From DATBRV01 sp036560145 (GTDB lineage Bacteria; Myxococcota_A; UBA9160; SMWR01), in the NCBI GenBank assembly GCA_036560145.1, contig DATBRV010000123.1:1-64000 (forward strand): a stretch of 64,000 nucleotides of DNA, written 5' to 3'. The position numbers and the translations under genes were made by a program. Positions 43,288 to 50,094 of the stretch are shown in pieces. Each line of letters begins with the position of its first letter. Within the stretch, counting starts at the first letter, position 1. The notes under the pieces are model-generated. The model made no database searches, had not been told where the DNA came from, and saw nothing but the letters and a program-made list of their open reading frames with translations.

Positions 43288-44700
43288 ATGCTGCGCAAGC
43301 TGCTGGATTCCCCCTGGCTGTACTTCGCCGGCGCCGCGCTCCTGCTCGCGCTCGCGGTCGCGAGCCAGTTCCGTGTCGTGGGGCCGTCGCGTTCCGAGGG
43401 AAGCGCGCAGGACATCGCGGGGCTGCGCGAGCGCAAGGACCTGAACGTCGTCTTCCTGCTGGTCGACACCCTGCGCGCCGACCGCCTGGGCGCATACGGC
43501 TACCCGCGCCCCACCAGCCCCGAGATCGACGCGCTCGCGCGCACCGGGATCGTCTTCCGCCACGTCTACTCGCAGTCGAGCTGGACGAAGACCTCGATGG
43601 CCTCGCTCTGGACGGGCACCTATCCCGCGCGCAACGGCGTGCTGCGCTACGACCACGCGCTCCCGGACGAAGCGCTGCTCCCGGCCGAGATCCTCCGGAA
43701 CGCGGGCTTTCGCACCGCGGGCATCTGGCGCAACGGCTGGGTCGCGCCGAACTTCGGGTTCTATCAGGGCTTCGAGTTCTACCTGAACCCGAAGCCGGGG
43801 CGCACGCGCGCACAGCTCCAGCGCAGCCACCCCTCGCCGGAATCGCTCTCGGGGACCGACGAGGACGTCGCGGACTCCGCGGTCGCGTTCCTCGACAGCT
43901 ATGGGCGCGAGCGCTTCTTCCTCTATCTGCACTACATGGATCTGCATCAGTACGTCTTCGACGAGTCGGCGCCCGACCTCGGGAACGCCTACTCGGACGC
44001 CTACGACAAGTCGATCCGCTGGATCGATCGGGTGATCGGCGCGCTGGTCTCGGAGCTCGGCGAGCGGGGCCTGCTCGACCGCACCGTGATCGTGCTCGCC
44101 TCGGACCACGGCGAGGCCTTCCGCGAGCACGGCTTCGAGGGCCATGCGCGGGATCTGCACCGGGAGGTCGCGGAGGTTCCCTTCGTGATCGTGCTGCCGT
44201 TCCAGCTCCAGCCCGGGATCGTCGTCGAGGAGCGCGTCGCGAACGCCGACATCTGGCCGACGCTGCTCGATCTGCTGGGCCTGCCGCCCCTGCCGGGGGC
44301 TGACGGGAAGTCGCTGATGCCGCTCGTCGAGCACGCCGCGGGAATCCGGTCCGAGGTGCCGGCGGAGCTCGCCTCGCGCCCCATCTTCTCCCAGCTCGAC
44401 CAGCTCTGGGGCTCGCCCCAGAAGAAGCCCGATCCCCTGGTCGCCGTGACCGAGGGCAACCTGCGCTACTTCCTGCCGGTCCAGAGGCCGGAGCGGGCCA
44501 CGCTCTTCGATTCCTCGACGGATCCCAAGGAGCTGAGCGATCTGCGCGCGCAGCGCGCCGAAGACGCCGAGCGCCTTCGCAAGCTGGCGGATGGTTACCT
44601 CGGGAACACCGAGAGCCCGTGGGGCAAGGCGCCCAACAGCGTCGACATCGACGAGATGCGCCTGAACCAGCTGCGCGCGCTCGGCTACGTGGTCAAGTAG
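43288..44700 (+). CDS. Membrane-anchored AlkP-superfamily (sulfatase-like) hydrolase
   Basis: The product (470 aa) has an N-terminal signal anchor (LYFAGAALLLALAVASQF, residues ~11-28). An alkaline-phosphatase/sulfatase domain follows: VVFLLVDTLRADRLGAYGY, SSWTKTSMASLWTGTYPARN, LYLHYMDLHQYVFDE, LASDHGEAFREHGFEGHAR. The nucleophile position aligns with Thr in SSWTKTS, without the C/S-x-P-x-R motif needed for formylglycine, so it may be a phospho- or sulfo-transferase/hydrolase rather than a true sulfatase. ATG 43288 follows AAGGAG. An in-frame TTG at 43249 has no ribosome site. The gene lies just downstream of the PEP-CTERM gene but behind its terminator. Confidence 0.85.
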   Translation: MLRKLLDSPWLYFAGAALLLALAVASQFRVVGPSRSEGSAQDIAGLRERKDLNVVFLLVDTLRADRLGAYGYPRPTSPEIDALARTGIVFRHVYSQSSWTKTSMASLWTGTYPARNGVLRYDHALPDEALLPAEILRNAGFRTAGIWRNGWVAPNFGFYQGFEFYLNPKPGRTRAQLQRSHPSPESLSGTDEDVADSAVAFLDSYGRERFFLYLHYMDLHQYVFDESAPDLGNAYSDAYDKSIRWIDRVIGALVSELGERGLLDRTVIVLASDHGEAFREHGFEGHARDLHREVAEVPFVIVLPFQLQPGIVVEERVANADIWPTLLDLLGLPPLPGADGKSLMPLVEHAAGIRSEVPAELASRPIFSQLDQLWGSPQKKPDPLVAVTEGNLRYFLPVQRPERATLFDSSTDPKELSDLRAQRAEDAERLRKLADGYLGNTESPWGKAPNSVDIDEMRLNQLRALGYVVK

Positions 44701-44709
44701 CGGCGCGCG

Positions 44710-45810
44710 TCAGGTGCGGCGGTAGAGCGTCTCGAGCTCGGACTTCTCCCGGTGGCGCTCGAGCGCGAGCTCGATCAGGCGGTCGAGCAGCGCGGCGTAG
44801 GGCAGGCCCGACGCCTCCCAGAGCCGCGGGTACATCGAGCCCTCCGTGAAGCCCGGCAGGCTGTTCACCTCGTTCACGAACAGCTCGCCCGTGTGGCGAT
44901 CGAGCAGGAAATCGACGCGCGCGAGCCCCGCGCCCTCCAGCAGGCGCACGGCGTCGATCGCCAGGCTTCGCGCCTTCCGGCTCAGCGCCTCGTCGATCGG
45001 CGCGGGAATCAGCAGCTCGGTGTCCTCGTCGACGTACTTCGCTTCGTAGTCGTACCACTCGCGCCGGGTGCGGATCTCTCCCACCACCGAGGCTTCGATG
45101 GGGTGGTTGCCGAGCAGGGCGACCTCGATTTCGCGGGCGTCGACCGCGCGCTCGACCAGCAGCTTGCGGTCGTAGCGCGCGGCCTCGCGGAGCGCGGGGA
45201 GCAGCTGCTTGCGATCCTTCACCTTGCTGATCCCCACGGACGAGCCCAGGTTCGCCGGCTTCACGAAGACCGGGAGCTCGAGCCCATGGAGCGCGCGCTC
45301 GGCCGCCGCCTCGGCGTCCGCCCGCAGCTCCTCGCGCCGGATCAGCACCCACGGCACCACCGGAAGCCCCGCGGCGGCCAGCAGGCGCTTCGACGCCTCC
45401 TTGTCCATCTGGAGCGCCGAGCCGAGCACGCCCGCGCCGACGTACGGCACGCCGGCGAGCTCGAGCAGGCCTTGCAGGGTGCCGTCCTCGCCGCCCTGTC
45501 CGTGGACGATCGGAAAGATCACGTCGACTTGCGGAAGCGCGCGCCCGGCTTCGCGGGTCGCGCCCGCCATCGACACCAGAGAGCGTTGTCCGGGAACGGC
45601 GGGGAGCGTCACCTCCGCTCCGCTCGCGGCGGCCTCGGGCGGGAGCGCCGGAGAACCCAGGTGCCAGCGCCCCTGATGGTCGATCGCGACGAGCGAGACG
45701 TCGTAACGGGTCGGATCGAGCGCCTTCAAGATGCAGGTCGCCGAGGTGACCGACACCTCGTGCTCGACCGAGCGCCCCCCGAACAGCAGACCGATGCGGA
45801 GCTTCGCCAT
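44710..45810 (-). CDS. ddl: D-alanine--D-alanine ligase
   Basis: The product (366 aa) is an ATP-grasp enzyme that makes D-Ala-D-Ala for peptidoglycan. It begins MAKLRIGLLFGGRSVEHEVS, with FPIVHGQGGEDGTLQGLLEL, GVPYVGAGVLGSALQMDK, FVKPANLGSSVGISKV, the omega-loop region WYDYEAKYVDEDTELLIPAP and FVNEVNSLPGFTEGSMYPRL, all standard for Ddl. The Tyr of DYEAKY is that of D-Ala, not D-Lac, ligases. ATG 45810 follows GGGGAGGGG. It is divergent from larE and stands apart from any mur operon. Confidence 0.96.
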   Translation of the reverse strand: MAKLRIGLLFGGRSVEHEVSVTSATCILKALDPTRYDVSLVAIDHQGRWHLGSPALPPEAAASGAEVTLPAVPGQRSLVSMAGATREAGRALPQVDVIFPIVHGQGGEDGTLQGLLELAGVPYVGAGVLGSALQMDKEASKRLLAAAGLPVVPWVLIRREELRADAEAAAERALHGLELPVFVKPANLGSSVGISKVKDRKQLLPALREAARYDRKLLVERAVDAREIEVALLGNHPIEASVVGEIRTRREWYDYEAKYVDEDTELLIPAPIDEALSRKARSLAIDAVRLLEGAGLARVDFLLDRHTGELFVNEVNSLPGFTEGSMYPRLWEASGLPYAALLDRLIELALERHREKSELETLYRRT

Positions 45811-45887
45811 CCCCCCTCCCCGATCCGCGCCCAGCATAGACCGCGGCTGGGCGCCCGCTCCACGAGTCGGCAGCCGAGGCGCTCGGC

Positions 45888-45916
45888 TTGACCGCTTCCG
45901 GGCCGCCTCGTAAGCT
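45888..45916 (+). promoter_or_regulatory. Sigma-70-type promoter of larE, predicted leaderless
   Basis: TTGACC (45888-45893), exactly 17 nt, TAAGCT (45911-45916). The GTG start codon of larE begins 7 nt after the -10, at the expected transcription start. No Shine-Dalgarno is present. Confidence 0.6.
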
Positions 45917-45922
45917 CGGCTC

Positions 45923-46771
45923 GTGGCTCCCATCCCCCCGGAACTCCAGCGAAAAGAGGCCGCGCTCCAGGACGCGCTGCGCGCCGCCGGCCGCCTCATC
46001 GTGGCCTTCTCCGGCGGGGTCGACTCGAGCTACCTGGCCTTCGCCGCGCACCGTGCGCTGGGCGACGGCGCGCTCGCGGTGACGGCCGATTCAGCGTCCT
46101 ATCCCGCCAGCCACCGCGCCATGGCGGAGCGCGTGAGCCGCGAATTCGGCATCCCGCATCGCTTCCTGACCACCCACGAGATGGAACGCGAGGCCTACCG
46201 CGCCAATCAGCCCGACCGCTGCTTCCACTGCAAGACGGAGCTCTTCGAAGTGCTCGGCGCGCTGCGCGGGCAGCTCGGCTTCGACGCGGTGGCGTACGGC
46301 GTGAACACCGATGACACCACCGACTTTCGCCCCGGTCACCGTGCGGCCGAGCAGCACGCCGTGCTCTCGCCCTTCCTCGACGCGAAGCTCTCGAAGGCCG
46401 AGATCCGCGCGCTCTCCCGCGCCGCCGGTCTGCCCACCGCCGAGCTTCCGTCCTCGGCGTGCCTCTCGTCGCGCCTGCCCTATGGAACGCGCGTCACGCC
46501 CGAGCGCCTGCGCCAGGTCGACGAAGGCGAGGAGCGTCTGCGCGCGCTGGGATTCCGCCAGGTGCGGCTCCGGCATCACGGCCCGCTGGCCCGGATCGAG
46601 GTGGATCCGGCCGAACTGCCGCGCGCGCTCGATCCGGAGATGGCGCGGCGGATCGCCGCCGTGATCCGCGAGCTCGGCTTCCGATGGGTCTCGCTCGACC
46701 TCGAGGGCTACCGCACGGGCTCGCTCAACGAGGTCCTCGGCCTCGAAGCGCCGCCCGCGACCGAGCCGTGA
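45923..46771 (+). CDS. larE: LarE-type ATP-dependent sulfur transferase
   Basis: The product (282 aa) is a PP-loop protein: VAFSGGVDSSYLAFAA holds the pyrophosphatase loop (residues 30-36), and CFHCKTELFE and the LSSRLPYGTRVT segment follow. Cys180 in PSSACLSSR corresponds to the Cys that in Lactobacillus LarE gives up its sulfur to the nickel-pincer cofactor precursor. No larA, larB or larC is in the window, so the client enzyme is unknown; a tRNA- or cofactor-thiolating role is possible. GTG 45923 starts the gene right at the predicted transcription start. The stop overlaps the next start as GTGA. Confidence 0.88.
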   Translation: MAPIPPELQRKEAALQDALRAAGRLIVAFSGGVDSSYLAFAAHRALGDGALAVTADSASYPASHRAMAERVSREFGIPHRFLTTHEMEREAYRANQPDRCFHCKTELFEVLGALRGQLGFDAVAYGVNTDDTTDFRPGHRAAEQHAVLSPFLDAKLSKAEIRALSRAAGLPTAELPSSACLSSRLPYGTRVTPERLRQVDEGEERLRALGFRQVRLRHHGPLARIEVDPAELPRALDPEMARRIAAVIRELGFRWVSLDLEGYRTGSLNEVLGLEAPPATEP

Positions 46772-47655
46772 TCGCCGCGATCGAGTGCGCGGGAGCGCCC
46801 CGCGACCTCGGGCTCGATCAGGGGCGCGCCTGCCGCGGATCGCTGCGAGAGGCCTTCCAGCGCTCGCCGCTGCGCGAGCGATGGCCGCTGCCGCTGGACG
46901 CGGCGCACGCGCGCCTCGCGCGCGATCTGAAGCGTCACTTCCCCCACCTCGCGGAGTCCCTCGCCGGGCTCGCCGCCGGCGCGGGCGTGCCGGAGCGCTG
47001 GCTGGTGCGACGGCTCGCCGACGAGCTGGTCGCGCCGCGCGCGTCGCGCGTCGTCGCGAGCGCGGGGGCCGCGGGCGCGCTGCTCGCGGTCGATTGCACG
47101 GGGCCCTGGATCGCGCGGCGCAGCCGCCCGGAGGGGGGCTTCGTCTGCCTCGAGCTCGCGCGTCCCTGGCTGGCGGCGTGCTTCGCGGGCGTCAACGAGG
47201 CGGGCCTCGCCGTGGTGGCGGCGCCCGGCGGCGGCGCGCCGGGCGCTTGCGTCGCGCCGGCCGCGCTGCTCGCGCAGGACTGTCTGCAACGCTTCGCCAA
47301 GGTCGAGAGCGCGCTCGATTGGTGCGTCGGACGCCCGGCGGGATCGTCGGCGGCGCTGCTGCTCGCGGGCGCGGGCGGCGAGCTCGCGGGCGTGGAGATC
47401 CGCGCGGGCAGCCGCCGTCTGCTGCATCCGGAGGGCGCGCTGCTGGCCTGGTCCAACGCGGGCGACGCGGGCGCCGAGCTCGCCAAGGCGCTGCGCGAGG
47501 CCGCGCCGGCGACGGCGGCCGCGCTGGCGCGGGTCCTCGCGCCGTCCGCAGCCGCCGTGCTCGACCCCGCCGCGCGCCGCCTGACCGTGCTCGCCGGCGG
47601 CGAGCCGGACTGGGTCTCGTTGCAAGAAGGGGACGTTGGTTCAGGAGTTCAGTGA
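46768..47655 (+). CDS. C45/acyltransferase-like (AAT-fold) protein, nucleophile missing
   Basis: The product (295 aa) resembles C45-family Ntn hydrolases/acyl-CoA:6-APA acyltransferases. It has GRACRGSLREAFQ, HFPHLAESLAGLAAGAGVPE and, later, FAGVNEAGLAVVAAPGG. The autoproteolytic Cys expected after the helical propeptide is not visible; the aligned stretch reads SRVVASAGAAG, so it may be inactive or use another residue. GTG 46768 overlaps the larE stop. The last 11 codons (QEGDVGSGVQ and stop) are supplied by the palindromic element at 47624-47731, so the native C-terminus has been replaced or extended. Confidence 0.65.
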   Translation: MIAAIECAGAPRDLGLDQGRACRGSLREAFQRSPLRERWPLPLDAAHARLARDLKRHFPHLAESLAGLAAGAGVPERWLVRRLADELVAPRASRVVASAGAAGALLAVDCTGPWIARRSRPEGGFVCLELARPWLAACFAGVNEAGLAVVAAPGGGAPGACVAPAALLAQDCLQRFAKVESALDWCVGRPAGSSAALLLAGAGGELAGVEIRAGSRRLLHPEGALLAWSNAGDAGAELAKALREAAPATAAALARVLAPSAAAVLDPAARRLTVLAGGEPDWVSLQEGDVGSGVQ

Positions 47656-47731
47656 GTCGTCGGCACCCGTCGTCGTCCATCGCACGAACGCGGGACGACT
47701 TACTGAACTTCTGAACCAACGTCCCCTTCTT
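47624..47731. repeat. 108-bp palindromic element joining two gene ends
   Basis: The arms 47624-47661 and 47694-47731 are inverted copies of 38 bp differing at two positions (36/38), separated by 32 nt. Each arm starts AAGAAGGGGACGTTGGTTCA from the outside. The left arm encodes the C-terminus of the C45-like protein and the right arm that of the LOG protein, so both end in EGDVGS-x-VQ with stop at the same arm position (TGA against TAA). The form is that of a non-autonomous mobile palindrome (REP/MITE-like) or a terminator for both convergent genes. Confidence 0.85.
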
Positions 47732-48269
47732 CGCACCCCTCTTCGCACAGGGGCACCACCGCCCGGGGGTCCTGGGTGATGCGCAGGTAGTCGCGGATCT
47801 CCGGCCGCTCGAAGCCGTCGGCGATCGCGCGCTCGAAGAGCGCAACGAGCGGATCGAAGAATCGGTCCGTGGACAGCAACACGATCTTGCGTCGGTGATG
47901 ACCGAGCTTGCGGAACGACAGGATCTCGGCGAGCTCCTCCAGCGTGCCGAGGCCGCCGGGAAGGGCGATGAAGCCGTCGGCGCGGTCGTCGAGGCCCGCC
48001 TTGCGCGAGCGCATGTCGTCCACCGTGTGCAATTCGTCGATCCCGGTGTGGTGCACGTCCTGCTCGATGAACTCGCGCAGGATCACGCCGTGGACGACGC
48101 CGCCCGCGGCGAGCGCCGCGTCGGCGACCGAGCCCATCAGGCCGGTGCGCCCGCCGCCGTAGACCAGCACGTGGCCCTGTCGCGCGATCGCGTTCCCGAC
48201 CACGCGGGCATCCGCGTGGTAGCGCTCGGGAGCCCGGGAGCTCGAGCCGCAGAAGACCGCGATCCGCAC
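47700..48269 (-). CDS. LOG family protein (cytokinin-type phosphoribohydrolase)
   Basis: The product (189 aa) is a Rossmann-like LOG protein: RIAVFCGSSSRAPERYH at the start, VYGGGRTGLMGSVADAAL, DDMRSRKAGLDDRADGFIAL and the signature PGGLGTLEEL. Members cleave nucleoside 5'-monophosphates to base and ribose 5-phosphate. GTG 48269 starts it 9 nt after the helicase stop. Family members normally end near the RITQDPRAVV segment; here CEEGCEEGDVGSEVQ follows, the last 11 residues of which come from the palindromic element. Confidence 0.9.
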   Translation of the reverse strand: MRIAVFCGSSSRAPERYHADARVVGNAIARQGHVLVYGGGRTGLMGSVADAALAAGGVVHGVILREFIEQDVHHTGIDELHTVDDMRSRKAGLDDRADGFIALPGGLGTLEELAEILSFRKLGHHRRKIVLLSTDRFFDPLVALFERAIADGFERPEIRDYLRITQDPRAVVPLCEEGCEEGDVGSEVQ

Positions 48270-48278
48270 GCGCCGGCG

Positions 48279-49718
48279 CTAGCGCCGCCGCCGGCGCCGG
48301 GCGCGCCGCTGCGGCGGGCGGTCGTCCGCCGCGCCGCTGTCCTCCCGCGCGTCTTCCGCCGGTTCGATCGCCGCCAGCGGTTCGGACGGCGGGACCACGG
48401 TCGTCACGGGCCGGTGCTCGTGCAGATAGGCGGCGCAGACGGCGGCGAGATCGCGCTTGCCCTCGGCGCTGCCGGCCAGCGCGTCGACGACGGGCAGGAA
48501 GCGGTCCAGGTTCCACTTGCGCTCGCGCTCGGGCAGGGCGCGCAGCTCCTGCTCGATCTTGACCGAGAGGCGATCGCGCAGGCGCTCGACGATCTCCGCT
48601 TCGGTGGGCAGCTTGCGCTCGATGATCCGGATCTGGTTCACCTGCTGGAGGTAGCGGAAGTTCCCGATGTCGAGGCCGGAGACCAGAGAGATCGCGATGC
48701 CGGCCTTGCCGGCCCGGCCCGTTCGCCCGGTGCGGTGCACGTAGACGTCGGGCGACTCGGGCGAGGAATAACCGATCACGTGCGAGAGGTCGCTGATGTC
48801 GATCCCGCGCGCCGCCACGTCCGTCGCTACCAGGAAACGCAGCTTGCCGGCCTTGATGCGCGCCATCGCCTTCTCGCGCGCGGGCTGCGTCAGGTCGCCG
48901 GAGATCTGGTCGGCGTCGTAGCCGCGTCGCTGTAGGAAGGCGGTCACGTAGCGGACGTCGCTCTTGGTGTTGCAGAAGATGATGGCGCTGTCGGGATCTT
49001 CATACTCGAGGATGCGGACCAGGTTCGAGTCCTTCTCCTGGGCCGTGGTGAGCACGAAGAAGTGCTCGATCTCCTGGGGCGCGAGCTGTCCCTCGGAGAG
49101 CGAGACGAAGATCGGATCGTGAAGGAACACCCGCGAGAGCGACCGCACGCGCTCGGGAATCGTGGCCGAGAACAGGCACGACTGGCGCTGGCGCGGCAGG
49201 TGCTTGTGGATCTCCCGCATGTCGGGCCAGAAGCCCAGCGAGAGCATCTCGTCGGCTTCGTCGAACACCAGGATCTTGACGCGAGCGAAGCTGAGCCGCC
49301 CGGAGCCGAGGTGGTCGAGGATGCGGCCGGGCGTTCCGACCACCACGTGCGCGCCGGCCTCGATCCGCTCGATCTGCTGCTGATAGCCGACACCGCCGTA
49401 GATCGGAACCGTCCGTACGCCGCGGTGGCGCCCGAGCGCGGCCACCTCGTCGGCGACCTGGTTGGCGAGCTCGCGCGTCGGCGCCAGCACCAGTGCCTGG
49501 CAATGGTTCAGCTCCGTGTCGATCGCTTCGGCGATCGGAATGCCGAATGCCCCGGTCTTGCCGCTGCCGGTGTGCGCCTGGACGATCAGGTCGTGACCGG
49601 CCCGCATCTGCGGGAGCACCTTCTCCTGGACGGCCGTGGCGCGGGTCCACCCGAGGTCGCGGATGCTGCGGAGGATCGGCTCGGAGAGAGCGCTGAACAG
49701 ATCGGCGGGGTCATCCAT
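48279..49718 (-). CDS. DEAD-box ATP-dependent RNA helicase
   Basis: The product (479 aa) has all DEAD-box motifs: the Q-motif region ATAVQEKVLPQM, AHTGSGKTGAFGIP (I), APTRELANQVADE (Ia), GTPGRILDHL, VFDEADEMLSLGF (II), LFSATIPERV (III), IIFCNTKSDV, ATDVAARGIDISDLSHVI (V) and HRTGRTGRAGKAG (VI). The C-terminus has an Arg-rich tail (PPQRRARRRRRR) after a DbpA/CsdA-like region. It probably unwinds rRNA or mRNA structures in ribosome assembly or decay. ATG 49718 lacks a strong ribosome site. It is divergent from gatC and leads a possible operon with the LOG gene. Confidence 0.94.
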   Translation of the reverse strand: MDDPADLFSALSEPILRSIRDLGWTRATAVQEKVLPQMRAGHDLIVQAHTGSGKTGAFGIPIAEAIDTELNHCQALVLAPTRELANQVADEVAALGRHRGVRTVPIYGGVGYQQQIERIEAGAHVVVGTPGRILDHLGSGRLSFARVKILVFDEADEMLSLGFWPDMREIHKHLPRQRQSCLFSATIPERVRSLSRVFLHDPIFVSLSEGQLAPQEIEHFFVLTTAQEKDSNLVRILEYEDPDSAIIFCNTKSDVRYVTAFLQRRGYDADQISGDLTQPAREKAMARIKAGKLRFLVATDVAARGIDISDLSHVIGYSSPESPDVYVHRTGRTGRAGKAGIAISLVSGLDIGNFRYLQQVNQIRIIERKLPTEAEIVERLRDRLSVKIEQELRALPERERKWNLDRFLPVVDALAGSAEGKRDLAAVCAAYLHEHRPVTTVVPPSEPLAAIEPAEDAREDSGAADDRPPQRRARRRRRR

Positions 49719-49775
49719 GAAGACCCACGAGCCTATCCCTCTGGGGCAGCGCCCGCAACGGCGGAGAGGATCCGC

Positions 49776-49781
49776 TAGTCT
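49776..49781 (+). promoter_or_regulatory. Candidate -10 element 6 nt before gatC
   Basis: TAGTCT lies 6 nt upstream of the GTG at 49788, the same geometry as at larE, with no Shine-Dalgarno in the gap. No convincing -35 is seen. Confidence 0.3.
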
Positions 49782-49787
49782 GCCGGC

Positions 49788-50093
49788 GTGGCGCGGATCA
49801 CTCGCGACGAGGTGGAGAAGGTCGCTGCGCTGGCCCGGCTCTCGCTCGGCGACGAGGCGGCCGAGCGCATGGCTTCGGAGCTGGATCAGATCCTCGAGTA
49901 CGCCTGGTCGCTCTCGCAGGTCGATACCAGCGACGTCGAGCCCACCGCGCACGCGATTCCGCTCCCGACACCGCTGCGCGAGGACCGCGCTGCACCGCCT
50001 CTCGATCCCGAGCTCGCCGTCGCGAACGCGCCGGAGCGCGAAGGCTCGGCCTTCGTCGTTCCGAAGGTGATCGAGGGCGACGAAGAGGGCTAG
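49788..50093 (+). CDS. gatC: Asp-tRNA(Asn)/Glu-tRNA(Gln) amidotransferase subunit C
   Basis: The product (101 aa) is GatC. It has the typical MARITRDEVEKVAALARLSL start with an Asp/Glu-rich middle, DQILEYAWSLSQVDTSDVEP, then PLREDRAAPPL and a C-terminal FVVPKVIE. GatC ties GatA to GatB in the complex that amidates mischarged Glu-tRNA(Gln) and/or Asp-tRNA(Asn). The usual GatC length is 95-100. It begins at GTG 49788 and is followed after 1 nt by gatA. Confidence 0.95.
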   Translation: MARITRDEVEKVAALARLSLGDEAAERMASELDQILEYAWSLSQVDTSDVEPTAHAIPLPTPLREDRAAPPLDPELAVANAPEREGSAFVVPKVIEGDEEG

Positions 50094-50094
50094 C

